This document shows positions 20,938-31,789 of a stretch of 64,000 bases of DNA, in pieces. Position 1 is the stretch's first letter. Every line of letters starts with the position of its first letter. The notes under the pieces were generated by a model. It made no database searches. It had not been told where the DNA came from and saw nothing but the letters and a program-made list of their open reading frames with translations. Source of the stretch: Entoloma clypeatum (lineage: Eukaryota; Basidiomycota; Agaricomycetes; Agaricales; Entolomataceae); the NCBI GenBank assembly GCA_963565915.1, contig OY751496.1, positions 2,418,001 to 2,482,000 on the forward strand, read 5' to 3'. The translations under genes were made by a program, and so were the position numbers.

Positions 20938-20954
20938 TGCTGTTGGGTGAACTG

Positions 20955-21243
20955 TGTTATGATTGTATTTTCACTTTTCACTTTATCTTATCTTATCTCA
21001 ATCTTATCTTATCTACATCATATCGTACATGAGGACATCTTATCATTATCACGCAGCATGACGCTGCCACAACACAGCCTCATGGAATTTACATATATAA
21101 GTAGGGTACTTTCACTTGTATTCGATAGCTTGTTCTCTTGAGATTCCCGCTGGGTCTCTTGGCAATACAGTTCTCTTATCATCTTTCCACTTCGTTCCTA
21201 AGTTTGGGCTCGCGACGTCGTTTGACTTAGCGTCGCCTCAACA
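20955..21243 (+). repeat. family 2 5' LTR (copy D)
   Basis: TGTTATGATTG...GCCTCAACA, 289 bp. TATATAA at 21094-21100; the presumed RNA start/self-primer AGCTTGTTCT begins at 21127, 33 bp after the start of the TATA box. Confidence 0.93.
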
Positions 21244-21255
21244 GAAGAACAAGCT
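21127..21255 (+). promoter_or_regulatory. self-primer and primer-binding site, family 2
   Basis: AGCTTGTTCT (21127-21136 in the LTR) is the exact reverse complement of AGAACAAGCT (21246-21255), which starts two bases after the LTR end. Spacing from TATA and the 2-base gap are the same as in family 1, supporting a Tf1-like self-priming mechanism in this unrelated LTR sequence. Confidence 0.6.
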
Positions 21256-21819
21256 CTTTCTACTCGCCCGCCCAAACACACACTTTCCACTCCATCATCA
21301 CTATCCCCGCCGTTTCGCACTTTTGCGTTAAAAGTCGCACTTTGTTATTACACGCGGACCCTAGCGTTAAGGGGGATCTCCCAGACTTCAGGGATAAGAA
21401 GAGAAACGCTTGGTGCACCCACCATATCTAGCGTTGCCGTTTGAGACACATAGGGAAATGTTGAGCCCGTCCCGTGTCGAGGTGACCAAAGGCCGACGCA
21501 ACTAACCTTTGGGAAAGCTGCTGGCGCGTGTGACGGTTGGAGAGAGCAGACTGTACATGTCTAGATCGCAAAAGGTGTTCCAACCCCCAACCCTATTTCA
21601 GGATATCGACCAGTCCAGTGCGCGTAGGGGATCTGACCTTGTGGACTTCATTTTTCCTAGATCTTCCATTGCTCGGGTAAATCGGCTACCTGGGTAAACA
21701 GATCGCTGTTTGGGTTTTTCCTTTTAGATTTTTTCTCGCCTAAGTGTTAGAACAGGGTCGCGCGCCGGACGCAAGGTACTACCGTTCAAAAAACAACCAC
21801 TCCCCCTCATCACACCATC

Positions 21820-22934
21820 ATGGCCGAAGGCACCAACGCCCAATTCAACGAAGAATTTGAACAACACCACACACCATCACCCTTACCTCCGTTACCACTG
21901 TTCAATCACCCCCCCCCACAAAACAACAATCGTGGAAGGAAATTAGAAGTCGCCGTGGATCCCAGCAAATACAATGGATCCAAAGCAACGTTCACAGTAT
22001 GGTGGACTAAGATGCTCGCATGGCTCAGGGTCAACCGAGAGCTATTCAATGGGGAAGAAGAAGTGTGCATTGCAGTGTGGTCGCGATTGGACGGTCCAAT
22101 GGCAGGAGTTTACGGGGAAACCCGTTTGAATCAATGTATGGAATCAGAAGACTGGCCAACGTATCGAGAGCTAGTCGGTGAAATCACAACGAGGTTTCGT
22201 CCCACCACTGAGATTGAATGGGCCCGATCCAAAATCGAGAGCTTTAAGCAAGGTTCAATGAAGACCGATGATTGGATTACACAATTCAGGACCCTGGTGA
22301 TCAAGGGCAAGATCGAGGAAAGGCATGGTGTAACCCTTTTGGAAAGGAACGCCAAGGAATCTATCATGCAACAACTCTTCCAGCAAGGGAGGAGAAAGTC
22401 CACAGTGCAGGGCACCTGTGAAGAAATTTTGGCAATTGGCAGAGCGGAAGAGACTTTCGCAGCAAGACCAGGCATGAGGACTGGCAATAACTTTGGACAA
22501 CAATGTAACACATGGGGCAATCGCCCGCATATGGACAACAGCAGCAGCAACAGCAGCAGCAGCAACAGAGGCCCTTTGGGCAACAACAGAATGGGGGGTA
22601 CCGTCCTCAACAACAAAACGGTCAACAACAACAACAGCAGCAACCACGACGGGATCCAAATGCAATGGACGTCGATAGGAACCAGAGACGCGCTCCTGGT
22701 AATTGTTATAACTGCGGCGGACAGGGGCATTTTGCCCGAGATTGCAGATGGCCGCAGCGCAGGGTACAAGCAGCAATGATCGAACAGATTGATGAACAAG
22801 AGGAGGAGGAAATTTTGAGACAGATCAACGCGAGGCGTCAAGCGCGCCAAGCTAATAATGGACAGCAGGGCCAACCGGCTCAGAACAACGGACAGGCTGC
22901 AGCGCAGCAGGATTTTGTAAACGTCAACCAGTAA
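21820..22934 (+). pseudogene. Gag of family 2 (copy D), frameshifted in the Gln-rich linker
   Basis: ATG at 21820 after a 576-bp leader. Residues about 40-215 are a retrotransposon capsid domain (FTVWWTKMLAWLRVNRELF onward). Near 22525 one base is missing relative to copy C, so the frame leaves the Gln-rich linker and ends at 22779 as an Asn/Ser-rich run. The original frame continues at 22512-22934 with the Gln stretch and CCHC knuckle CYNCGGQGHFARDC. The product would be a capsid without its nucleocapsid. Confidence 0.85.
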
Positions 22935-22969
22935 TTCCCCTGCTGGCTCTGACAAATCGAAATGAACAA

Positions 22970-23930
22970 TTGCCTATAGACTCTTACATACATAAAGACA
23001 CTGTAAATTCTTGGTTTCAAAAGCTTACGGACGCAGCAGTTACATACAATAAAATACTATTGGACAAACCCAAAAAGGTAAAAACCCAAAAAAATAGCAC
23101 AGATGAATCGGACTTAGAATCCGCAAACAGAAACAGATTGGCCCGAATGGATGGCAACTGCGGAGTTCGCCTATAATAATAAAATTCACATGGCAATTCA
23201 GTTTTCACTGTTCTATGTAAATTATGGGTTTAACCCTAGGATGGGCATAGAACCTCGGAGGGCAGAAAAGTCAGAACCGGCAAAAGAATTCACAGAGTGA
23301 ATGAAGAAGATTCATGAGAAGGCAGAAGCAGCGCTAGTAAAAGCACGAGAAGAGATGGAACGGTATGTGAACCTGAAACGGGGTGATGCACCAGTTTACA
23401 AAGTTGGCGACAAAGTTTGGTTATCGACTAAAGACCTAAAGTTGAACCGACCCTTAAAGAAACTTGCCGAACGATGGATTGGACCCTATACCATAACCCA
23501 AATCATTTCGTCACACGCTGTAGAACTTAAATTACCAAAAACTTGGAAAATCCACCCGGTCATCAATGTATCACGGGTCCGATTATTTAAGGAACCACTA
23601 TTTATATCACAAAGGGTGCAGGCACCAAACCCGATAGTTATCAATGGCGAAGAGGAGTACGATGTCGCTAAAGTTATTGACTCAAGGTTGAAGAGAGGAA
23701 AGCTGGAATATTTAGTGCAATGGGAGGGTCTGACTCAGGACCACAACACATGGGAACCCGAAGATCACCTAGAACATGCCAAGGAAGCGGTGGAGGACTT
23801 CTTTAAATTAAACCCGAATGCACCCCGGCGCTTATGCGCAAACATCTTTGAAGGATTGGAATTTAAACCATATGACAATTTCACGGACACCCCGGACGAC
23901 ATCATATCTCGCCTGGAAGTCGAGATCTAG
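22970..23930 (+). pseudogene. family 2 pol remnant: pol start joined to integrase C-terminus (copy D)
   Basis: 22970-23120 is the linker before the protease (MPIDSYIHKDTVNSWFQKL). After the deletion junction near 23125 come the end of the integrase core, a TGA at about 23299, then the GPY/F-like region (WIGPYTITQI) and chromodomain with EYLVQWEGLTQDHNTWEP (23301-23930). No catalytic domain remains. Confidence 0.88.
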
Positions 23931-23941
23931 AAAGGGGGTAA

Positions 23942-24230
23942 TGTTATGATCGTATTTTCACTTTTCACTTTATCTTATCTTATCTCAATCTTATCTTATC
24001 TACATCATATCGTACATAAGGACATCTTATCATTATCGCGCAGCATGACGCTGCCACAACGCAGCCTCATGGAATTTACATATATAAGTAGGGTACTTTC
24101 ACTTGTATTCGATAGCTTGTTCTCTTGAGATTTCCGCTGGGTCTCTTGGCAATACAGTTCTCTTATCATCTTTCCACTTCGTTCCTAAGTTTGGGCTCGC
24201 GACGTCGTTTGAGTTAGCGTCGCCTCAACA
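23942..24230 (+). repeat. family 2 3' LTR (copy D)
   Basis: 289 bp, preceded by the AAAGGGGGTAA polypurine tract. It differs from the 5' LTR by a few substitutions, so the insertion is not brand new. Confidence 0.93.
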
Positions 24231-24419
24231 AACTGACAACGTATGACTATACAGTCAAATGTTCAGTCAGACCCCAATCTCAGGCTCACAGGTTTTTTGT
24301 TTTGGCAAAAACATGAAAAGTTTTCAAATGATTATATTATAAGTCTATGGGAACAATTTTTATTTATAAAATCAATATAGACCTATAATTATCTAGTTTA
24401 GGTTAGAATTGGGTACCAG

Positions 24420-24710
24420 GAGGCTGTTGGGCGCGAGAGGACGCCGTGGGGAACGAGAGGAGCCCGTTGAGCGCAAAGAGATGCCATTGGGCACAAAGGA
24501 ACACCGTTGGGCGCACGTTGGGAATGAAGGAGGCCATTCGGCGCAATGGGATGCTGTTGGGCGCAATGGAAAGCCGTTTGGAGCAAGAGGCGGCCATTGG
24601 GAATGAGAGGGCGCCGTGGAGAGCGAGAGGATCCCATGGGTGTGAAGGGCAGTTGTTGGCACAAAGGGAGGCCGTTTGGAGCAAGAGGCAGCCATTGGGA
24701 ATGAGTAGTG
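24420..24710 (+). repeat. degenerate G-rich minisatellite
   Basis: About a dozen imperfect units of roughly 20-24 bp with a GCCGTTGGGCGCAAGAGG-like core (variants GCTGTTGGGCGC, GCCATTGGGCAC). The open frames that cross it on both strands are a by-product of the repeat. Related units lie in the MITE-like element at 20760-20810. Confidence 0.7.
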
Positions 24711-24950
24711 TTTAAAGGTTCAGTCTTTGTGAACTGGTTTCAGGTCGAGACTGGACCAAAGCGGGAAAGACTGAGACCGCCAGTCTCGGTCTTTAAGGTT
24801 TTTGAGCACAACCAGTTCTCGGTTTGCTCCGAATTTAGATTTTTGAAGACCGGCCAAAGACCAGTTGAGACCAGTTTTGAACCAGTTTTTGCACAGAACA
24901 ATTTGAGCAACTGAAATCCATGTCACGAAATAGTAGACTACAAAATATTT
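24711..24950. other. unrecognised repeat-like stretch next to the tRNA-like sequence
   Basis: Contains alternating GACTGG/ACCAGT and AGTCTC words in both orientations, giving much self-complementarity. It may be the body of the SINE-like unit whose head is at 24950-25035. No coding evidence. Confidence 0.35.
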
Positions 24951-25035
24951 GCCACTTGCAAGAATTGAACTCTCAACCTTTTTAATAACACAATGTTAAA
25001 CTGACAATATAACCAACTGAGCCACAGATCTGTGA
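24950..25035 (-). repeat. tRNA-like head (SINE or degenerate tRNA)
   Basis: On the minus strand an A-box-like TGGCTCAGTTGG is followed 40-odd bases later by a B-box-like GAGTTCAATTC, the two internal RNA polymerase III promoter boxes of tRNA genes. The acceptor and anticodon arms do not pair well, so it is more likely a tRNA-derived SINE head or a tRNA pseudogene than a working tRNA. Confidence 0.5.
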
Positions 25036-25232
25036 TATTTGTTGCTCACAATCACTCCACATACACATAGTCAACCTACATTGTAACGTCTTAGACGGTC
25101 CACCGAAGACATACAATGTATTGTCTCAGATGGCTGCAGCAGGCCCACTGGAGCTCCAGCAAACAAACCTTAAATGACAGAGCTTAGTAATCAAAGTAGA
25201 ACAGTGTGTTAGTGGCTCTACTAGCACTGCCG

Positions 25233-25745
25233 GTCAATGATATATTGGGTAAATCTCAGTGACCCGTCCATGGATTCAGATGACCCAGGGCTTGTTTTAA
25301 AGCCGGTCCACCAAACATCGACCGGCACCTATAATTTTGATGGACCGGCACATTTTCTGGCACGTTCATCGGCACATCCGGCGACACAAAAGTGCCAGTC
25401 AATAATATTCTGGGTATATCTCAGTGCCCCATCCATGGATTTGGATGCCCCAGGGCTTGTTTTAAAGCTGGTCCACCGGACATTGTCCAGCATCATGACT
25501 GGCATCTATAATTTTGATAGACCCACACATTTTCTGACACATTCATCGCCACATCAGGCAGCACAAAAGTGCTGGTCAATAATATTCTCGGTATATCTCA
25601 GTGCCATGTGCATAAATTTGGATGGCCCAGGGCTTGTTTTGAAGCCGACCCACCAGACATTGACTGGCACCATAACCAGCACCTATAATTCTGATGGACC
25701 AGCCTATCTTCCGACACATTCACAGGAAAGTGAAGTCCCACCAGC
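25233..25745 (+). repeat. three tandem units of 165-177 bp
   Basis: Units begin GTCAATRATAT at 25233, 25398 and 25575. Each contains CCCAGGGCTTGTTTTRAAGC and CTATAATTYTGATRGACC. Unit 2 has a 12-bp insertion. A diverged inverted copy lies at about 27125-27265. The 175-codon frame across them is repeat-derived. Confidence 0.85.
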
Positions 25746-27124
25746 CAAGAGGAACCATGAATGACAGATGATGAATGTCTAGCAAAAACTCACAGATGGC
25801 GACACATTGTCAACAGGCCATTGGAAAAATCGGCCTTCCCCCCACTAACAAGCATCAGGACACCTATATAAGGCTATTCTCTAGTATGAGTAGGCCTCAA
25901 CACATCAATAGTAAATGATGTACAATGTATAGATCAAGTGTTAAGAATCAGGAGACAGGTTGCACATCAAAAATATCTCTTCATCATCTGGCATTGATAT
26001 CTTATGGTCAATAAATCTATAGATGGTTGTACAGGTGTATCGGATGTACATCTACTCAATACAGAAGATTCCAAGGGAATCCATGACATCTGGAAGACTG
26101 GAGATAAGACTTCGTCCAAAATACATCTCAGATTGGCACATGCATAACAATGACAGTGTTGGTGACTAAATCATGCTTCCTACATTTCCCGCTCTATCAG
26201 CCTCAAATATACTTGTTAACTGTTGGATAGATGCCTATGAACTCATAAAAAGTATATATACAGTTGGCTATGTATGATAGAAAATCTGTATTCTGAAATG
26301 AGACAACAAAACACAGGCAAAATTATAATGCAACAGTATATCACGAGTTTTCTCAAACACCAAAAGCCATGTTTTCTTCCTTGCCCCTTTCCACAACCAC
26401 TTTAATCTACATGTACTGTATGTATACCATTGAAATATTGTATGTAAACCTAATCAGACCATTCAAATCAAGTTCAAGAACCTAATAAGCTGAATATGAG
26501 CAAAATAGGTTGACAATTTGACCAAAATCTTTTATTTCACCTTTGGATTCTCCACATTCAGGGAATCTCAGGACACCTTCATTTTTCAAATTTGGTTCAT
26601 TCCTTAGAGAGATATGACACTCTTTCTCAAATTTGCACATTTGATTATTTCTATCTTATCTGGACTGCTAAAAATTATACAAAGTGTGTCACAAGGTGAA
26701 TACATATGTATTCATGAGTCCTATTACTTCAAACTATTATTAAAGCATGAGAAAGGCAGCATGCATGCCTGTACAATGTCTTTTGTGCATTGTTTACTAT
26801 TATTTGGTTTAGGCCATGGGACCTTGATAACTTTGAATCTGTGGCAAAATTTGATAAAATAAATACATACTTGATGATACAACATGCTCCCCTATCTAAC
26901 TGATATAGTAGAAAAGTTTACTTGTTTCTGTGGAGAGATAATGAGTCGGATGTGCAATATTTTGGAGATTTGTTTACATGTAGTTGACATGTTTGATGTG
27001 TGTGTGTTGTGCATCATGCAACATTGAACCAACACATCCACCAATTACTGACTATGCAATATCTGCCAATTGTGGGCTGTCCTGCGCCATGTCTCCTCAC
27101 CAGTGGGTTGTTTCTTTGCGGGCA
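25746..27124. other. AT-rich non-coding stretch
   Basis: No ORF with coding character and no recognised motif. It lies between the tandem units and their inverted copy, so it may be the interior of a larger foldback or DNA transposon. Confidence 0.4.
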
Positions 27125-27265
27125 CTTGTGTGTTGACAAATGTACTGGTCCATGAAAATTCCAGGTGCCGGTTATGGGGCCAGTGAATGCCAGGTGGATC
27201 AGCTTCAAAACAAGCCCTGGGTCATTCAAATCCATGCACAGTTTGCTGAGGTGTACCCAATATAC
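27125..27265 (-). repeat. inverted copy of the 25233-25745 unit
   Basis: The minus strand carries the CCCAGGGCTTGTTTTGAAGC core and flanking words of the tandem unit in the opposite orientation. Together with the triplet it gives terminal or subterminal inverted repeats about 1.4 kb apart. Confidence 0.65.
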
Positions 27266-27796
27266 AGTGACTCAAATAATTGTCCGGATGTTTTGCTGTT
27301 TTTCACTGTTGGACATGTGACAAGTCCACAAGGGCAAATACGCACAGGGTGTTGGTGTACGTCAGAACACCCTTGATCAGGGCTACAAATATAGCTATTA
27401 GTTACATAATTCAGATCAGGGACCATGGAGATATATGCAAATCAAAACAGTAACTCGTCTGGACAATTATTTGACTGTGTTTCAAAAACACAAAAACTGG
27501 GTATTTTCTTCACTGGATACCTCAAATAAGACCAAACAACTGTAATAGAAGGTAGTATATAATACATAGACCAAGTTGTGACCCATTAGTCCATGGTTTT
27601 TTATGGTTAAAGCTGTTGCTTCTGCTTGATACAATAGGGTCTGTTTTACATGCTCAGTACTAGCTGTGTGTGGTATTAAATCATGTGTGATATTAATATC
27701 TTTAATACTGTTGTCTTTTATTCATACTCTAATCACCATTTATTCCTGTTTTGAGCATATGGAGGTCATGCTTTTTCATTTTTCTCTTGTAATGAT
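27266..27796. other. AT-rich non-coding stretch
   Basis: Nothing recognised here. Confidence 0.35.
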
Positions 27797-28267
27797 CACT
27801 GTTTCATGCTTTAGTACACTTTAAGAGATAAATACAAGTGATGAAGAGGTCCAAACTCTTGTCAATGTTATAAGTCAACCTCTCTCCACTGAAATGATTA
27901 TATATACACTAAAAAAAAGTGAAATACAAGCTGTACAAGCTCTGAAACAGTTGGATCATAATATCAAACATTGAAACAAGCATAACACCATGTTATGGGA
28001 CAACAAAGTTGATTATCAGAGACCTGAAAATATATTAAATAATGGAGTTAGACTATATTCAACTGTTTAGAGTTGAAATAGCAAGAAGGAATGATCAGTT
28101 CTGTTGTTCTATCCTATCATGCCATACTTGTTCTAATGTTTGATATTACGATCCCACTGTTTCAGAGCTTGTACAGCTTGTATTTCACTTTTTTTTAAGT
28201 GTACATATAATCATTTCAGTGGAGAGAGGTTGACTTATAACATTGACAAGAGTTTGGACCTCTTCAT

Positions 28268-28576
28268 TGTTGAAGTTCCACCTGGGCGCTAGCCACAGAT
28301 GTACTGAGCAACACAGCTACAGTGGAAGTACTCTACATAACCGTTCTAGCCACTTACATGGTTTGGAGGGGTGAGGCTGGTGAGAGCGGTTGAGGCTGGT
28401 AAGAGCGATGGAGCTGGTTAAGAGTCAAGAGACAACTTGTTGGTATTGACAGTTTCCTGGTCTTATATACCGTACTACTGTTTGTACCAACCAAACAAGT
28501 ATGTAATGAAGATATGTAAAGGTCACGTGATGTAATCTAATCTAATCTAATCTACGTGATGGGAAAAGTTTCAACA
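28268..28576 (-). repeat. copia 3' LTR
   Basis: 309 bp, TGTTGAAACT...CTTCAACA on the minus strand. It contains a TATATA-like box and a GATTAGATTAGATTAG repeat. Confidence 0.94.
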
Positions 28577-28652
28577 CCCCCCCATATTTAGTACATACTT
28601 CTAAATACATCTTACTTTTTCCCACATATATATATAGGTACTTTTGTTTCGC

Positions 28653-29920
28653 CTAGTTCTTTATCAATCCGAAGTACGGGATAAACTTGGAAAAGAGGAT
28701 TTTCCCCAGATTCTTAGTTAAAAGATCTGCAGGGTTGTTCACTCCTTCAATGAATTCGACCGTAATTATTCCTTCGGAGACTTTTTCTCTGACGAAGTGG
28801 AATCGCACGTCAATGTGCTTGGATCGTTTCTCGGTTACAGGGTTGGATGTGATAAAGACGGAGCCGTTGTTGTCTCCGTAGATCGGTACTGATCCGATCT
28901 GCATTCCAAGTTCGGCAAGCATGCTTCTCAGCCATGTTGCTGCGCGACTGCAATCTGATAACGCCATATACTCTGCTTCTGTGGAAGAGAGGGCGATGGT
29001 CTTTTGCGCCGATGATACCCATGTTACTGCTCCAGACGCCAGTGATATGAAGAAGCCAGTGGTAGACCTCCTCGTGTTTTCATCTGACGCCCAGTCGGAG
29101 TCTGTGAATGCGTAGATTCCTTTCCCTGAGTCGCCATCATACATGATTGCGTAATTTTTTGTCGCCTTTAGATACCTGCAAATATCCCTAGCCACTTCTA
29201 AATGGCGTTTGGTGGGATTTGCGGAAAACTGCGACATTTTAATCACGGCAAAACAGATGTCTGGCCTCGTTCCAATCATCAGATATAGAAGTGATCCGAT
29301 GACGGATTGGTACTTTGATCGAAGTTCTGCATTGGGTTCATCTTCGGACATCATGGGTTTGTAGCCCGTAGGAAGTGGGGTGTGGGTGGCGTTAGATTCG
29401 CTCATCCCCATTCGTTCGAGTATTTTCTCAAGGTAAGGTACTTGATCAATGAAGATACGTTCCCACGTTGCCTTATTTGGATAGAGAGAAATTCTTTCGG
29501 TTCCCCATCAGGCACAAGGTGCCCTAGGTCCCTACATTCCCATGTGGTCATGAAGGCCTTTTTCTTCTCTAGCGTGTATTCTCGGTTTGTGCCGAGAAAA
29601 GCAGAGTCGTCGACATATATGATGGCAATTACAATTTCCCCTTTGGTACTTTTGTGAATGAACACTCCCGCATCGGAGTGAAGCCGGACAAAGCTGAGCT
29701 TTTTCATGGAGGAATCAAGTTCCCTCCACCAGGCTAATGCGGCCTGCTTGAGTCCATATAGGGCTTTGAATAGTTGGTACACGAGGTGTTCTTTCCCTTT
29801 TACTATGTAGCCCTCAGGCTGTCGCATGTAAATGACTTCTCGGAGCGTTCCGTAGAGGAAGGCTGATGAGACGTCCAACAGTGTCATGAACCACCCTTCA
29901 AGGGCTGTCAATGCCAGTAT
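28653..29920 (-). pseudogene. copia reverse transcriptase and RNase H (frameshifted)
   Basis: 29911-29490: RT palm with LYGLKQAALAW and the YVDD catalytic box. A 1-bp frame break near 29490 precedes RNase H (29411-28653) with DSDWASD, SSTEAEYMA, GDNNGS and the typical end with NNPADLLTKNL. The frame break plus the upstream TGA mean that no full Pol can be made from this copy. Confidence 0.9.
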
Positions 29921-29923
29921 TAG

Positions 29924-31663
29924 TCAGACGGTTTCATATCTTACGACTGGTGAGAAGATCTGATCAAAGTCGATCCCTTCCACCTGCAAGAAGCCTTTTG
30001 CGACAAGGTGCGCTTTCAGACGCCCGTCGGATTTTTCATTATAAACCCATTTGTTCCTTAGAGCTTTCCTCCCTGCAGGCAGGGGTACTAGCTCCGTGAT
30101 CACCCCGCGGCGTTTGAGCATGTCTAGCTCTTTACGTTCAGCCGCATACCAGTCTTCTTTATTTGGAAGAGGGTATATGTCTTTATGGGACATTTCAACA
30201 ATGCCAACTTGGGCTGATATCGCCTCCATCAGGAGGTCATTCATCCATGCCGTTTGACCGCCCAATCTCCGTCTTCGATCTAATTTTTCAAGATCAGATG
30301 CTGGAGTGTCTTCCCCATAGATGCTTCCTGGCATCTTCCGAACTCGTCGTTCCCTGATCGGTCGATCTGGTACTTGCTCGGGTTCCGGAGTGGGTACTCG
30401 TGGTTCATCATCAGGCTCACTGGCAGGCAGTTCGTTGTCTGATTCAGGTTGATCCTGTTCAATAGGAACTGTGTCATGAGGTATTTCGTTGTGACTATCG
30501 TCGTCATTGCTGCCAGGGATGAGATCCTCAAACTCATCAGCCGGCTCTGGGTTTTCCATTTCTGGATGGTTTTCTGGCAAAGGATCGATGTGGCATCTAG
30601 GGTACTTGCTTTCATCAAAGATAGCTTTCCCGCCCATGAAAATCGTGTTGGTCTCAGGATCCATGAAGCGGTATCCTTTGACCCCTGGTTTTGATCCGAG
30701 ATAAATCATCAATCGGGATCTTGATTCCAGGGAGTTCCTACGTTTCTCCTTTGGGATATATACATATGCCTGACATCCAAATACTCTGACGCTAGACATG
30801 TCGGGGATCTCATTGGTCACCCTGAAGTATGGGGTTTTCCATTCAAGACGCTGCATGGGGGTTCTCTTGTAGAGAAATGCTGCGTGTTCCAAACAGAATT
30901 CCCACCACATGGGCGGTAAGCATGCATCGAAGCGCAATGCCTGAGATTTTTCCCATAGTGTTCGATTGATCCTTTCTGCTCTACCATTCTGCTGGTGCTG
31001 ATATGGGAGCGTGACGTCGATCAGAATTCCATGATCGGCAAGTACATCCTTGTATTCGTCGAATTCTCCTCCTCCATCAACTCGCCACTTCTTAGGAGTA
31101 GCGGCAAATTGATTCTGGATCATCGCAAGAAACTGTCTCAGTGCCGTAATGGCACCAGACTTTTTCCTAAGCAAGACGACCCAGACGTGGGATGAGAAAT
31201 CGTCCAAAAAGGTAAGGAAATATTTGTACTTGTGGTACGATGCCGTGGATATCTGCTTCAAATCCGAATGGATCAAATCAAAGGGTTTGACAGCCCTTGT
31301 CATTGAGTTAGGATATGACTGATTCGGCATTTTCCCTTTGAGACACCCTGTGCAGCTTTCCTGTGATTTCTCACGTACTAACATTTTGGGTACTCCTTTG
31401 GTACTGGTGGGAATTTTATTGAGCGCCTGGTCGTTTGGGTGGCCAAGGCGTTTGTGCCAGGTTTCGACAGTGATTTCGCTAGAGATCGCATGGATCTGGT
31501 CATGGCGTATTTCAGTGTCGAACCAATAAATGGTTTGTCCGAGAATGTGAGGCGAGAACTGTATTTTGTTCTGTCCTTTGGAGATGTTGATTTCTCCACG
31601 CATTCCGTCTACTTTGTAACCGTGATTAAGGAAGACACCTAGGGACAATAGGCGTGTGTCCAT
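29924..31663 (-). CDS. copia integrase and reverse transcriptase N-terminus (interrupted pol)
   Basis: Open from about 31787; the first usual start is at 31663. Pre-integrase finger with HKRLGHPND and CTGCLKGK, then integrase core with HSDL (D), DGGGEFDEY (D) and NGRAERINRTL (E), all catalytic residues present. An acidic variable linker follows, then the RT start with WVYNEKSDGR and DQIFSPVVRYETV. A TGA at about 29924 replaces the Arg expected after YETV. Confidence 0.9.
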   Translation of the reverse strand: MDTRLLSLGVFLNHGYKVDGMRGEINISKGQNKIQFSPHILGQTIYWFDTEIRHDQIHAISSEITVETWHKRLGHPNDQALNKIPTSTKGVPKMLVREKSQESCTGCLKGKMPNQSYPNSMTRAVKPFDLIHSDLKQISTASYHKYKYFLTFLDDFSSHVWVVLLRKKSGAITALRQFLAMIQNQFAATPKKWRVDGGGEFDEYKDVLADHGILIDVTLPYQHQQNGRAERINRTLWEKSQALRFDACLPPMWWEFCLEHAAFLYKRTPMQRLEWKTPYFRVTNEIPDMSSVRVFGCQAYVYIPKEKRRNSLESRSRLMIYLGSKPGVKGYRFMDPETNTIFMGGKAIFDESKYPRCHIDPLPENHPEMENPEPADEFEDLIPGSNDDDSHNEIPHDTVPIEQDQPESDNELPASEPDDEPRVPTPEPEQVPDRPIRERRVRKMPGSIYGEDTPASDLEKLDRRRRLGGQTAWMNDLLMEAISAQVGIVEMSHKDIYPLPNKEDWYAAERKELDMLKRRGVITELVPLPAGRKALRNKWVYNEKSDGRLKAHLVAKGFLQVEGIDFDQIFSPVVRYETV

Positions 31664-31789
31664 GTCCGGAATGTAGAATACAGGTCGGAGAAGATGGGTT
31701 TTTACTTCCCCATTTAGGGTATGTCGTACTGGAACGGCCCCTACTCCGAGAATCTCCAGTTTCTTTCCCTTTTCAGCTGTTTGGACAAA

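Larger units (their letters stand above)
20955..24230 (+). mobile_element. Ty3/gypsy chromovirus, family 2, copy D (internally deleted)
   Basis: Plus-strand element of 3,276 bp with 289-bp LTRs (20955-21243 and 23942-24230) and perfect 5-bp target duplication AACTG (20950-20954 and 24231-24235). gag is present, but protease, RT, RNase H and most of integrase are missing. The pol start (to about 23120) is joined to the last part of integrase (from about 23130) through a deletion of roughly 2.9 kb. It could move only with enzymes supplied in trans. Confidence 0.93.

Noticed and set aside
24393..24715. Several overlapping open frames on both strands
   Set aside because: They arise from the G-rich minisatellite, which lacks stops in most frames.
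24950..25035. Functional tRNA gene
   Set aside because: Only the A- and B-box-like motifs are convincing; acceptor and anticodon stems do not pair properly.
25237..25764. 175-codon open frame suggesting a gene with three internal repeats
   Set aside because: It simply follows three tandem DNA units of 165-177 bp whose lengths happen to be multiples of three; similar words occur inverted at 27125-27265 and there is no start context or homology.
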